Below are positions 1-8,014 of a DNA stretch of 64,000 bases, piece after piece; the first letter of the stretch is position 1; every line of letters starts with the position of its first letter. The notes below the pieces were generated by a model. The model saw only the letters and a list, made by a program, of their open reading frames with translations. It searched no databases and was not told the origin of the DNA. The DNA comes from Microbacterium sp. 1S1 (lineage in GTDB: Bacteria > Actinomycetota > Actinomycetes > Actinomycetales > Microbacteriaceae): positions 2,666,001 through 2,730,000 of the forward strand of contig NZ_CP043430.1 of NCBI RefSeq assembly GCF_008271365.1, written 5' to 3'. The position numbers and the translations under genes were made by a program.

Positions 1-516
1 TGGCATACGCTCTTCCACTTCCCCGACCTCGCGACGAAGAACCTGCGCCCGGAGTTCGACGCATTCCCGTGGCCTCCCCTGGATCCCGCTCGCCTGGACC
101 TCTGGCAGCACGGCGACACCGGTGTGCCTCTCGTCGACGCAGGCATGCGCGAGCTCTGGCACACGGGGTACATGCACAACCGCGTCCGGATGGTCACCGC
201 GTCCTTCCTCGTCAAGAACCTCCTCATCGACTGGCGGCTCGGCGAGGAGTGGTTCTGGGACACTCTGGTGGACGCCGATGACGCGAACAACCCCTTCAAC
301 TGGCAGTGGGTCGCGGGATCCGGCGCCGACGCCGCGCCGTACTTCCGCGTGTTCAACCCGGAGCTGCAGGCCAAGAAGTTCGACGCCGAAGGCCGGTACA
401 TCGGCCGCTGGGCCGCGGACGCCCCGACCGAGCCGATCGTCGACCTCGGTGAGACCCGCAAAGCAGCGCTCGCCGCCTACGAGACCGTGAAGCGCTCCGG
501 CACTCCGAGGCGTTGA
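1..516 (+). CDS. Deoxyribodipyrimidine photolyase/cryptochrome, C-terminal part (5' end outside window)
   Basis: The frame is open from base 1 and ends at TGA 514-516, giving about 171 residues. The sequence shows the FAD-binding helical domain of the DNA photolyase/cryptochrome family: the motif WRxGxTGxPLVDAGMRxL is seen as LWQHGDTGVPLVDAGMREL, followed by HNRVRMVTASFLVKNLLIDW and DANNPFNWQWVAGSG, both hallmark FAD-site segments. Family members repair UV pyrimidine dimers in the cytoplasm using FADH- and light. The N-terminal antenna-binding domain lies upstream of the window, so class and start cannot be judged. The next gene begins about 50 bases downstream with its own -10 element. Confidence 0.93.
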   Translation, partial: WHTLFHFPDLATKNLRPEFDAFPWPPLDPARLDLWQHGDTGVPLVDAGMRELWHTGYMHNRVRMVTASFLVKNLLIDWRLGEEWFWDTLVDADDANNPFNWQWVAGSGADAAPYFRVFNPELQAKKFDAEGRYIGRWAADAPTEPIVDLGETRKAALAAYETVKRSGTPRR

Positions 517-553
517 CACGCAGCCCCACCCGTCACCGCCCCGTCCCGCATGG

Positions 554-559
554 CAGACT
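554..559 (+). promoter_or_regulatory. -10 element CAGACT for a leaderless transcript
   Basis: CAGACT is followed by 7 bases and then GTG at 567, the spacing expected when transcription starts on the start codon. No ribosome binding site precedes the GTG. Confidence 0.45.
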
Positions 560-566
560 GGTGCGC

Positions 567-1172
567 GTGAGCCCGTCCCGCAAGCCCGCCGTCGTGCGGG
601 GCTTCGCGACCTCGTCGCTCGCGATCTTCGTCGCGCTGGCCGGCCACGTGACCGGCGGTGGTGAGATGCCGGGCGCTCTGGGAATCCTCGTGCCCTGGCT
701 GTTCGCCTTCATGGTGAGCGTGCTCCTCGCCGGACGAACGCTCTCGTTCACGCGGCTCAGCCTCTCGGTAGCGCTGAGCCAGTTCCTCTTCCACACGTTG
801 TTCGTCCTCGGGACGGTCTCGCCGTCTGGGGTGACGATCCCGCACGTGCACGGTGCTCCGCTCGTGCTTCCCGCCACCGATGGCGCGGCCGTCGTCGCGA
901 CCGCGGATGCCACGATGTGGCTTGGACACGCCCTCGCCGCCGCCATCACCGTGATGGCGCTCCACCGTGGGGAGCGCCTGCTCCTCACGGTGCGCGATCT
1001 CGCCGTCCGGGTGGTCCGCTGGGTGCGTCGCCGCGCCGATGCGGTGGTCTCTCCTCGCTCCGTCGCCACTCGGCTCCGCCTGCCCGGACTCTTCATCGTG
1101 CGGACGGCCCGAATTCGTCGCCTCCTCGCACCGCTTCTCGGACGCGCCCCGCCCTCTCTCCCCGCGCTCTGA
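567..1172 (+). CDS. Four-helix integral membrane protein, unknown function
   Basis: About 201 residues with four likely membrane segments (near residues 13-33, 37-58, 64-84 and 117-135) and a basic Arg-rich C-terminal tail. I chose GTG 567 because a -10-like CAGACT lies 7 bases upstream; TTG 513 or GTG 561 are alternatives. The loop between helices 3 and 4 carries HVHG, and a further His flanks helix 4, which could bind metal, but this is inference. It sits immediately before a CopC-like gene and a PCuAC lipoprotein, so a role in copper handling is plausible. I do not recognise a named family. Confidence 0.7.
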   Translation: MSPSRKPAVVRGFATSSLAIFVALAGHVTGGGEMPGALGILVPWLFAFMVSVLLAGRTLSFTRLSLSVALSQFLFHTLFVLGTVSPSGVTIPHVHGAPLVLPATDGAAVVATADATMWLGHALAAAITVMALHRGERLLLTVRDLAVRVVRWVRRRADAVVSPRSVATRLRLPGLFIVRTARIRRLLAPLLGRAPPSLPAL

Positions 1173-1282
1173 TCCGCGCCGTACGACTCCGGTCGTGCGG
1201 TGCGTCTTCGCGCTGTCCCCTGTGACGCGCGTCCGAACGCAGGTACCACGTCGCTCGGCGACGTCTGAAGAGAGGCACTTCC

Positions 1283-1915
1283 ATGTCCCCTGTCCGCAGA
1301 TTCGCGGCCGGGGCGGTGCTGGCGGCTGTCGCGATCCTCGCGACGGCAGCGCCGGCGACCGCCCATGACCAGCTCCTCGAAAGCAGCCCCGCCGACGGGG
1401 AACGGCTCGAGGCCCCACCGGCGAGCGTCACGATGACGTTCTCGGGTGAGCTCCTCGTCCTCGACGACTCGACCGCCGGGGCCACCGTCCTCGTCGTCGA
1501 CGCGGAGGGCGAGGACTGGGCGACGGGCGAGGTGGAGGTCCGTGGCCGGAACGTCACCGCCGCCCTCGAAGCCGACATGCCTGCGGGCGGCTACCAGGTT
1601 CGCTGGCAGGTCGTCTCCGAAGACGGACATCCCATCGCCGGAGTCATCCCCTTTGCGATCGGGGACGCCGCTCCGCTGGAGACGACGCGGAACCCGGAGC
1701 CTGAGGCTCCCACCGCCACCGCAGACGCCTCAGACACCGCAGACTCATCGGATCAGAACGCGGACGAGACGGGCGACCCGTTCCGGGCCGTCCTCGTCGG
1801 CGGGACAGGCGCGGCACTCGCCGTCGCCGCCTTCGCCCTCATCCTCATCCTCCGCCGCCGCCGCGCGGCTGCCGTGCCGCCGGACTCCGGCGACGACACG
1901 GCACAGAACTCGTGA
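1283..1915 (+). CDS. copC: CopC domain copper-resistance protein with C-terminal membrane anchor
   Basis: This 210-residue exported protein has a signal peptide (residues 1-27, cleaved after ATAHD), so the mature protein begins with the copper-binding His found at the start of CopC proteins. The CopC beta-sandwich follows (to about residue 125, with the family ending GYQVRWQVVSEDGHPIAGVIPF). A Ser/Thr/Asp-rich linker then leads to one membrane helix and an Arg-rich cytoplasmic tail, the common actinobacterial CopC/YcnJ-like anchored form. CopC binds copper outside the membrane. The start ATG has a GAAGAGAGG-type ribosome site. It overlaps the start region of the PCuAC gene, so the two are probably co-transcribed. 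No CopD domain is present. Confidence 0.9.
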   Translation: MSPVRRFAAGAVLAAVAILATAAPATAHDQLLESSPADGERLEAPPASVTMTFSGELLVLDDSTAGATVLVVDAEGEDWATGEVEVRGRNVTAALEADMPAGGYQVRWQVVSEDGHPIAGVIPFAIGDAAPLETTRNPEPEAPTATADASDTADSSDQNADETGDPFRAVLVGGTGAALAVAAFALILILRRRRAAAVPPDSGDDTAQNS

Positions 1916-1926
1916 AAGGCATCACC

Positions 1927-2460
1927 ATGAACACCCGCACTTCCCTTCCCCGCCTCGGCGCGATGATCGTCCTCTCGCTCGTCGCCCTCACTGGCTGCAC
2001 GGCCACGACGACCACGACTCCGACGAGCACACCCGCCGGGGAGGTGCTCCGCATCGACGACGCCTGGGTCAAGTCCGCCGACGAGGGCATGTCCGCGGTC
2101 TTCGGCACCCTCGTCAACGACGGTGCGGAGGACGTCACCGTGACATCGGTCGCCTCCGCCGCCTCCCCGATGATCGAGCTGCACGAGACCGTGCAGAACG
2201 ATGCCGGCGAGATGGTCATGCGGGAGATCGCCGGGGGCTTCGTCGTCCCGGCCGGCGGCGGCCTCGTCCTCGAGCCCGGCGGGAACCACATCATGATGAT
2301 GGATCTCGCCGAGCCGCTGCGCGCCGGTGACGAGGTCACCTTCACCGTCACTCTGTCGGACGATTCCACCTACGACTTCACCGCGCCGGTGAAGGACTAC
2401 TCGGGCGCGAACGAGAACTACGACGACGGCGGAGACGACGACGAGGGCATGGACCACTGA
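1927..2460 (+). CDS. PCu(A)C-type copper chaperone lipoprotein
   Basis: A 177-residue lipoprotein with signal peptide and lipobox LTGC (Cys at about residue 24). The PCu(A)C fold follows. It contains the expected copper ligand pattern: a HET segment after PMIELHE, then a long spacer and the NHIMMMDLAEPL motif that carries His and Met ligands. Such chaperones deliver Cu(I) outside the membrane, classically to cytochrome oxidase CuA sites. I chose ATG 1927, preceded by GAAAGG, rather than GTG 1912 inside the previous gene. The stop codon overlaps the start of the DyP peroxidase gene, so translation is probably coupled. The C-terminus is Asp/Glu/His-rich. Confidence 0.9.
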   Translation: MNTRTSLPRLGAMIVLSLVALTGCTATTTTTPTSTPAGEVLRIDDAWVKSADEGMSAVFGTLVNDGAEDVTVTSVASAASPMIELHETVQNDAGEMVMREIAGGFVVPAGGGLVLEPGGNHIMMMDLAEPLRAGDEVTFTVTLSDDSTYDFTAPVKDYSGANENYDDGGDDDEGMDH

Positions 2461-3686
2461 TGGCCGCGCGCGTCTCGGGCGCGCGCACCGGCCGCACCGG
2501 CTCGACGCGGCGGCAGTTCCTCCTCGGAGGGGCTGTCGCCGGCGTCGGGGCCGCCGTCGCGGTCGGAGCGGACCTCGCCCTCTCGCGCGGGGATGCCGAG
2601 TCCTCTCCGTCCCCCGCACCCCTCAACGGCACCCGCACCGTGCCGTTCCACGGCGCCCACCAGGCCGGAATCGACACGGCGGCCCAGGCGCACGGCACTT
2701 TCGTCGCGCTCGATCTTCGCCCGGAGGTCGACCGTGATGCGCTCCGCCGGCTCCTGCGGCTCCTCACGGACGACGCCGCTCGGCTCACCCAGGGGCGCTC
2801 GGCGCTCGCGGATTCCGAGCCCGAGCTTGCGCTGTCGCCGGCCCGGTTGACGGTCACCGTCGGCTTCGGTCCCGGGCTCGTGGCGCGAGCGGGAGGCGAG
2901 AGCCCGTCGTGGCTCGCTCCCCTGCCCGCCTTCCGGGTGGACCGCCTCCAGCCGGAGTTCTCCGACGGTGACCTGCTGCTCCAACTCGCCGCCGACGACC
3001 CCCTCACCGTCGCGCACGCGCAGCGCATGCTGCTGAAGGACGCCCGCGGCTTCGCGACCGTCCGGTGGATCCAGCAGGGCTTCCGTCGCGCCCACGGCAC
3101 CGAACGACCGGGGACGACCATGCGGAACCTGTTCGGTCAGGTCGACGGCACGAGCAACCCGCAGCCGGGGTCCGACGAATTCGAGCGCGTGGTGTGGAGC
3201 GCCGACGGGTGGCTCACCGGAGGCACGGGCATGGTGCTGCGCCGCATCCGCATGGACCTCGATTCCTGGGACCGATTGGATCGCGGCGGACGAGAGGCGT
3301 CGGTGGGCAGGACGCTCCATGACGGCGCACCGCTCACGGGGAGATCGGAGTTCGACGAGCCCGACTTCGACGCGAAGACGGCCATCGGCTTCCCCGTCAT
3401 CCCGGCGTTCGCGCACATCCGACGAGCGCGTGGCGAGGGCGTCGAGCGCATCTTCCGCCGGGCGTACAACTATGACGAACGCCCCTCGGGGAGCACGGTG
3501 TCGGAGTCGGGCCTGCTGTTCGTCTCCTTCCAGGCGGACGTCGCGCGTCAGTTCACGCCCATGCAGCGACGGCTCGACGAGCTGGATCTGCTGAACGAGT
3601 GGACGACGCCCATCGGATCCGCGGTCTTCGCGGTGCCTCCGGGGTGCGCCGAAGGCGGCTACATCGGGGAGACGCTGCTCGGCTGA
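2460..3686 (+). CDS. Tat-exported DyP-type heme peroxidase
   Basis: This 408-residue protein starts with a twin-arginine signal (TRRQFLLGGAVAG, about residues 18-30) and matches dye-decolourising peroxidases of the EfeB class. The catalytic GxxDG motif is seen as GQVDG near residue 226, the proximal heme His lies in FAHIRRA near residue 319, and the distal Arg lies in IFRRAYNY near residue 331. The enzyme uses H2O2 to oxidise dyes, phenolics or porphyrins in the periplasm-like space. It overlaps the copper-chaperone gene by one base. EfeB usually travels with the EfeU/EfeO iron importer, which is absent here; the partner is copper handling instead. Confidence 0.93.
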   Translation: MAARVSGARTGRTGSTRRQFLLGGAVAGVGAAVAVGADLALSRGDAESSPSPAPLNGTRTVPFHGAHQAGIDTAAQAHGTFVALDLRPEVDRDALRRLLRLLTDDAARLTQGRSALADSEPELALSPARLTVTVGFGPGLVARAGGESPSWLAPLPAFRVDRLQPEFSDGDLLLQLAADDPLTVAHAQRMLLKDARGFATVRWIQQGFRRAHGTERPGTTMRNLFGQVDGTSNPQPGSDEFERVVWSADGWLTGGTGMVLRRIRMDLDSWDRLDRGGREASVGRTLHDGAPLTGRSEFDEPDFDAKTAIGFPVIPAFAHIRRARGEGVERIFRRAYNYDERPSGSTVSESGLLFVSFQADVARQFTPMQRRLDELDLLNEWTTPIGSAVFAVPPGCAEGGYIGETLLG

Positions 3687-3693
3687 AGCGGCG

Positions 3694-4446
3694 TCAGTGG
3701 GGTCCGCGTCGCCGTGCCGCGGCGACGGCGGGCCCCACACCGTCCAGGATGGGGTCGCCATGTCCGGGAAGGACGACGCGCGCGCCGGTCTGCGCCAGCG
3801 TGTCCAGCGAATCCATCGCCTCCGCGGTGTCGGCCGTGGCCGCGCTCGCGACGATCTGGGGGCCGGTGTCCCCCGTGTACGGGTCGAGGGTCACGAGAGC
3901 GTCTCCGGCGATGAGGACACCGGCCTCCTCGAAGAGGAAGGCGCAGTGTCCCGCCGTGTGTCCCGGCGTCCACAGTGCCAGCGGCGTCCCTGGTGCGTCG
4001 ACCGGATGCCCGTGCGTCACCCGCGCCTGCGCCTCCACGCCGCGGACGTTCAACGCTCCGGCCAGAGCCATCCGGGTGATGGTCGGAATGCCCCGCGGAT
4101 GGCTCAGCACGTAGGGGATGCGCGGCGTCGCGGGACGGTAGCGATACGGGTGGCGGGCCAAGTCGGCATCGCGCGGATGCACGAACACGGACACCCCTTC
4201 CGCCCGGAGCCCGCGCGCGACACCGACGTGATCGAAGTGTCCGTGCGTGAGGACGACTGCATCGATGTCCGCCGCGTGCGCGCCGAGGTGTTCCAGCAGG
4301 TCGCCGAGCACACCGCGACTGCGCGGCAGTCCGGCGTCGAACAGCGTCATCCCGTCCGCGGTCTGCACGAGGTAGCAGTTCACATCCGCGACACCGATGC
4401 GGAAGAAGCCCGGCATGACCTCGACCCACTCCCGTGTTCCGCTCAT
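3694..4446 (-). CDS. Metallo-beta-lactamase fold hydrolase
   Basis: A 250-residue soluble enzyme of the MBL superfamily. The zinc-binding motif HxHxDH is present as THGHFDHVG (about residues 66-74). Further metal ligands follow in TPGHTAGHC, GDALVTLD and PGHGDP, in the normal order. The substrate cannot be told; glyoxalase-II-like and quorum-lactonase-like members look alike at this level. Its ATG start overlaps the stop of the DUF6098 gene (ATGA), so the two form one transcript on the minus strand. It converges on the DyP gene with only 7 bases between the two stops. Confidence 0.9.
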   Translation of the reverse strand: MSGTREWVEVMPGFFRIGVADVNCYLVQTADGMTLFDAGLPRSRGVLGDLLEHLGAHAADIDAVVLTHGHFDHVGVARGLRAEGVSVFVHPRDADLARHPYRYRPATPRIPYVLSHPRGIPTITRMALAGALNVRGVEAQARVTHGHPVDAPGTPLALWTPGHTAGHCAFLFEEAGVLIAGDALVTLDPYTGDTGPQIVASAATADTAEAMDSLDTLAQTGARVVLPGHGDPILDGVGPAVAAARRRGPH

Positions 4447-4943
4447 GGCTGATCCTCCTCATGGTCGGCGGGTCCTCTGCCCGCGTCGAAGTTGCGCTCG
4501 TACCGGTCTCTGGCTTCGAGAAGTGCGTCGTCACCGATGACCGCGACGGGCTCGACCGCTCGCAGCAGCGGTTCGCAGTCGGGCCCCCGCCCGCAGAGCT
4601 CGCCGCGGAGAATCCAGGCGATGCGCTCGGGATCCTTCTCGGCGAGATGCCGGTACTGGCAGAGCTGCCGCGCGAGCCAGTCCTCCAGCGGGCGGGTCCA
4701 CCACCGCTCGGCGTCCAGGGGATTCACCGAGAGACCGGGAAGCTCGAGTCCGCTCTCGGTGTCGATGCTGGAGCGGCGTGCGTCCACGTCGGGACCGTCC
4801 GAGTAACGGACGTGCAGGCCGGGGCAGGCACGGACGACGGCCGCGAGCTGCGCCAGGTGGTCGATGCGACGCAGGCCCGTCGCCGGATCCCGTCCGGGGG
4901 TCGAAGCGGGGCCGCAGGTGCGGTCGAGAGCGGCATCGGTCAT
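4443..4943 (-). CDS. DUF6098-like protein
   Basis: A 166-residue soluble protein that looks like the actinobacterial DUF6098 family, recognised by VRYSDGPDVDARRSS and the GLSVNPLDAERWWTRPLEDWLARQLCQY region. Function is unknown. It carries several Cys residues, two of them close together in GELCGRGPDC, but no clear catalytic motif. The start ATG lies 6 bases after TAACCT, so the transcript is probably leaderless. It is the first gene of a two-gene unit with the MBL hydrolase. Confidence 0.78.
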   Translation of the reverse strand: MTDAALDRTCGPASTPGRDPATGLRRIDHLAQLAAVVRACPGLHVRYSDGPDVDARRSSIDTESGLELPGLSVNPLDAERWWTRPLEDWLARQLCQYRHLAEKDPERIAWILRGELCGRGPDCEPLLRAVEPVAVIGDDALLEARDRYERNFDAGRGPADHEEDQP

Positions 4944-4949
4944 GAGCGA

Positions 4950-4955
4950 AGGTTA
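4950..4955 (-). promoter_or_regulatory. -10 element TAACCT, leaderless start of the DUF6098 gene
   Basis: On the minus strand TAACCT is followed by 6 bases and then the ATG at 4943. No Shine-Dalgarno sequence fits in that gap. Confidence 0.5.
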
Positions 4956-5137
4956 GGAAGCGCTCGCGGCGGTTCCGAGGGGGATTGACAATCCGCGCGT
5001 CGGGCGCATCATCGCGAAGACCGTCGCGGCCCGTTCGCGCAGGCAAACTACCGCGCGGTCCTCCCCGCGTCAATGCCCTCTCAGCCCGCACTCAGGGAGC
5101 TCTACGGTCAGGCAACCGCATCACCTTGGAGGGGATC

Positions 5138-5611
5138 ATGAGCGACACCACCCGCACCACCCGCTACGCCGCCACGCCGATCCAGAAGACGGCGCTGATC
5201 GTCGGCATCGTCTTCCTCATCGTCGGCATCGCCGGCTTCATCCCGGGCCTCACCCACTCGGCCGAACACCTGCACGGCGCCGGGGCCGAGTCCGAAGCCC
5301 TGCTTCTGGGCGTGTTCCAGGTGTCCGTGCTGCACAACCTCGTCCATCTGCTGTTCGCCGTCGCCGGCATCGCGCTCGCCGCCTCGCCCCGCGCCTCACG
5401 GCTGTACCTCATCATCGGCGGACTCGCCTACCTCGTGGTCTGGCTCTACGGACTCATCGCGGTCGGCAACGAGCAGCTGAACTTCCTGCCCGTGAACAAC
5501 GCCGACAACTGGCTGCACCTCGGTCTCGCCATCGGCATGGTGCTGCTCGGGATCTTCGTGAGCCGCGAGCCCCGGGTTCCCCGGAACGGCACGGGTGCCG
5601 CACGCGCCTGA
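5138..5611 (+). CDS. DUF4383 membrane protein
   Basis: A 157-residue protein with four membrane helices and the DUF4383 pattern: an N-terminal QKTALIVGIVFLIVGIAGFIPG helix, the HNLVHLLFAVAGIALA helix, and the closing NNADNWLHLGLAIGMVLLGI segment. Function is unknown; family members are often stress-related in actinobacteria, which is general knowledge rather than something seen here. ATG 5138 is preceded by an ideal GGAGGGG ribosome site, so the longer upstream frame is not used. It stands alone and is followed by a strong hairpin. Confidence 0.92.
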   Translation: MSDTTRTTRYAATPIQKTALIVGIVFLIVGIAGFIPGLTHSAEHLHGAGAESEALLLGVFQVSVLHNLVHLLFAVAGIALAASPRASRLYLIIGGLAYLVVWLYGLIAVGNEQLNFLPVNNADNWLHLGLAIGMVLLGIFVSREPRVPRNGTGAARA

Positions 5612-5652
5612 CGCCAGGCGCCGTCACCGAACCACGATCCCTCGGGATCCTC

Positions 5653-5681
5653 GAGCCCCGCTCCCCCTCGGAGCGGGGCTC
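5653..5681. terminator. Hairpin between convergent genes
   Basis: GAGCCCCGCTCC and GGAGCGGGGCTC form a perfect 12-bp stem with a 5-base loop, 42 bases after the DUF4383 stop. It can serve both converging genes. There is no long T tract. Confidence 0.7.
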
Positions 5682-5708
5682 CTGCCTGTCTGCTCCCGGT
5701 GACCGACC

Positions 5709-6029
5709 TCAACCGTCGTGGGGCTGCACCGCGTTGCCCCACACCCAGCACCGATAGGTCCGGTCTCCGGCTCGGAACTCGATGCCCGCCGCGAGCGGAG
5801 TGGAGCGGACGACCTTCGCCTCCACGCGGATCGCCTCGGGGCCGAAACGCACCCATGCCCGGACCCGCCGCTGGAGAGCGTGCGGATACACCGTGATCGG
5901 GCACTCTCGGAGGGCGAGTTCGCGATCACTGAGAGACTGCAGAGGGCCGTGACGCGCAGCGGCCTCGATCGCCTGATGTTGCGACCGCATGTCGTTGTAC
6001 GCGGAGAGTGCGCGACCCGAGTTCCCCAC
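5709..6029 (-). CDS. Small unknown protein, probably SOS-regulated
   Basis: A 106-residue soluble protein. Start GTG 6029 is set by a very strong GGAGGAAGGAG ribosome site. The C-terminal half looks like a compact beta-rich domain (RVRAWVRFGPEAIRVEAKVV, then GDRTYRCWVWGNAV). I recognise no family and no catalytic residues. A LexA-type box lies 40 bases upstream of the start, so expression is probably raised by DNA damage. The gene ends beside the left boundary of the prophage-like island but its codon use is chromosomal. A role linked to DNA damage is inference from the operator only. Confidence 0.75.
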   Translation of the reverse strand: MGNSGRALSAYNDMRSQHQAIEAAARHGPLQSLSDRELALRECPITVYPHALQRRVRAWVRFGPEAIRVEAKVVRSTPLAAGIEFRAGDRTYRCWVWGNAVQPHDG

Positions 6030-6068
6030 ACCGGCTCCTTCCTCCGGCCAGGTCCAGGATACCGATAC

Positions 6069-6084
6069 TCGAACACATCTTCGA
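6069..6084 (-). promoter_or_regulatory. LexA (SOS) box
   Basis: The plus strand reads TCGAACACATCTTCGA. The actinobacterial/Gram-positive LexA box is TCGAAC, four variable bases, GTTCGA; this differs at one position. It sits 40 bases upstream of GTG 6029, overlapping the expected promoter. Confidence 0.7.
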
Positions 6085-6119
6085 ACTCGACTCTGCAGCA
6101 GCAGTAACCTGCATACAGT

Positions 6120-6188
6120 TTCGATCCCAGTATCGCGCACCACGAAACCCCCGGTTCTCCGGGGTTTTTTGTTGGCCTGGGAGGCTCG
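6120..6188 (+). repeat. Left copy of tRNA-Val 3' end (att-like), inverted relative to the right copy
   Basis: These 69 bases repeat the T-loop, acceptor and CCA end of tRNA-Val(GAC) plus its terminator and about 18 bases beyond. They match 13951-14020 on the opposite strand at about 67 of 70 positions, with one G missing in the terminator stem and a two-base mismatch. The 5' half of the tRNA is absent, so this is not a gene. Recombination att sites should be direct repeats; these are inverted. Confidence 0.85.
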
Positions 6189-6189
6189 T

Positions 6190-7297
6190 GCACTCCGCGA
6201 GACGTCACACTTCCGCGCGATATCGCAGGGATTGCGGGGATCTCTGCGACCGCGGTGCTGAACTGCGACGCTCTGAACGGCGACCAGGAGGCGTTCAACC
6301 GCATCCAGGAGGAGACCGGGATGAACGCGTACGAGACTCGAGCGGCGCTCGAGGCGATGATTGGCGGGATTCAGAAGCAGAACGGTGCGATTGACGACGC
6401 GATCAAGCTGAAGGGCCAGGAGGAGGAAGCCACTTCGACCTCCACGTCTCAGTCTGAGAGTGCCACCGATTCGTACGTCGCGCAGGCCGATGCCGTGCAG
6501 GATCTCAACTCGCAGCTCACTGGCCTGATCGACAAGATCAACGCCGCTAACGGGGTCGCTCAGGATGCGATCACCGCGAACGCGCGGTATCAGGATGCCT
6601 TGGCGGGTTTGTCTGATGTTGTCGCGAAGAACGGCAACTCGCTCGACCAGAGCACCGCAGTGGGATCTGCGGACGCTGCGGCTCTCTCAGAGGTTGCTGC
6701 TGCTGCTCAGACTGCGGCTCAAGCTCAGTCGAGCAGGATCTAGCGACCATGAGCGCGGACGAGGCTGCGAAGAAGTGGAACTCGACGTTGGCGCAGCAGC
6801 GTCAGGCATTCATCGACGCTGCGGTCGCTGCGGGCTACAACGCCGGCGAGGTGAAGGTGTTGGCGGATCGGATCTTCCAGATGCCGAACAAGAAGACCGT
6901 CGACATGCTCGTCCAAACCGCTTCAGCGCAGAATCAGATCGACCGATTCGTGACGTTGAACAACGGTCGGCGCGTGAAGGTGTTTGTGGACGCGGAGGGC
7001 GGTCAGTCGTTCCGCGTAGGGAGCAAGACTGTGGCGCCCGGGATGTCGACGGGTGGCCCTGTTCGGGGCCGTGGGCCTAAGGGCAAAGACTCCGAGCTCC
7101 GGTTGCTCGCGCCAGGTGAGCATGTGATCCCTGCTGATGAGGTTGATGCCGCGGGTGGTCACTCCGCAATCGAGGAGTGGCGGGCAACGCTCGCGGGAAG
7201 GCGCACTGCGAACCTGGTTGCGGCGCCTGACAGCGAGGCAATCTACATGGATGCATCGACGCACCACGAGGCAGCAATGCGGAAGGCATGGAAATGA
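6190..7297 (+). pseudogene. Phage tail tape-measure protein remnant (5'-truncated, frameshifted)
   Basis: Two frames together encode the C-terminal part of a siphophage tape-measure protein. The first (to stop 6741-6743) is an Ala/Gln-rich helical region. The second (from about 6728) continues as VEQDLATMSADEAAKKWNS and ends with the typical GGPVRGRGPKGKDSELRLLA PGEHVIPADEV module. A one-base shift near 6725-6731 breaks the gene. The reading frame runs back into the att-like repeat without a proper start, so the large N-terminal part has been lost at the island edge. A functional tape measure normally exceeds 600 residues. Confidence 0.8.
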
Positions 7298-7935
7298 GTC
7301 TGTTGATGGTCTTTCAGTGGGAAGACTGGGTTGAGCTCGCGGCGGACACCCTTGTCGTCCGCGGAGACGAAGACACACCCGCGATGTATTGCCCCAAGGT
7401 GTATCCGATTCCCGGACTGAACATGGTGATGGCGGCGACGGGAACCGCGGAAGTTGCTGCGGCGCTACTCGCCTTCATCGTCAACAAGCGCGACCTAAGG
7501 GACATCGGCGATGTCGACCACATCGCCCCAGAGAAGTTGCGGGACTTCCGCGCCCAGGTCGCCGAGGAGTATGGCGATGCGGAGACGTCCACCATCTACC
7601 TGTACGGGTTCCCGATCGGGTCAGACCAGTTGGTGTCGTACACGTACACGTCGATGAGGGGCGGTGACTTTGAATCCGAGCGGTTCCGGGGGAACAGGTG
7701 CATGGTGAAGCCCGGGCCGCAGACCTTCACCGCCGACATTCCCTACGAACTCGAGGAAAGGATCGCCCTGGCTTGCCGTCTGCGCGAAGAGCAGCAGCGC
7801 TTCCGGGACCAGGGTGAGAAGTCGGTCGCGATCGGCGGGGAGCTCTTGGCCTTCCGTCTTGAGCGGTCTGGCATTCGCCGGTCTATCTGGCATCGATTCC
7901 CCGACTACGACGAATCACTCCCGTCGTATCTGTGA
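7294..7935 (+). CDS. Unknown phage-associated protein, possible Ntn-hydrolase-like fold
   Basis: A 213-residue soluble protein. ATG 7294 overlaps the tape-measure stop (ATGA) and has GGAAGG seven bases upstream. The pattern of a beta-rich N-terminus with a DTLVVRGDE segment, a MAATGTAEVAAALLAFI helix and a late VAIGGELLAFRLERSG segment recalls proteasome-like Ntn hydrolases, but there is no proven N-terminal nucleophile, so this is a loose impression. Its position directly after the tape measure suggests a tail-module or morphogenesis-linked gene. A hairpin terminator follows. Confidence 0.65.
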   Translation: MSLLMVFQWEDWVELAADTLVVRGDEDTPAMYCPKVYPIPGLNMVMAATGTAEVAAALLAFIVNKRDLRDIGDVDHIAPEKLRDFRAQVAEEYGDAETSTIYLYGFPIGSDQLVSYTYTSMRGGDFESERFRGNRCMVKPGPQTFTADIPYELEERIALACRLREEQQRFRDQGEKSVAIGGELLAFRLERSGIRRSIWHRFPDYDESLPSYL

Positions 7936-7940
7936 CTAAG

Positions 7941-7972
7941 GGGCCCGTGTCGGATGTCGGTGACACGGGCCC
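7941..7972 (+). terminator. Rho-independent-type terminator
   Basis: GGGCCCGTGTC and GACACGGGCCC form an 11-bp perfect stem around a 10-base loop, followed by TTCTC. It ends the tape-measure/unknown gene unit. Confidence 0.75.
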
Positions 7973-8014
7973 TTCTCATCTCTTCCGACACACTCATGAT
8001 TGGAGTACCTACAT

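Noticed and set aside
5624..6304. A 226-residue minus-strand frame across the island edge
   Set aside because: It crosses the tRNA repeat and lies over the better-supported 5709-6029 gene; composition is not coding-like.
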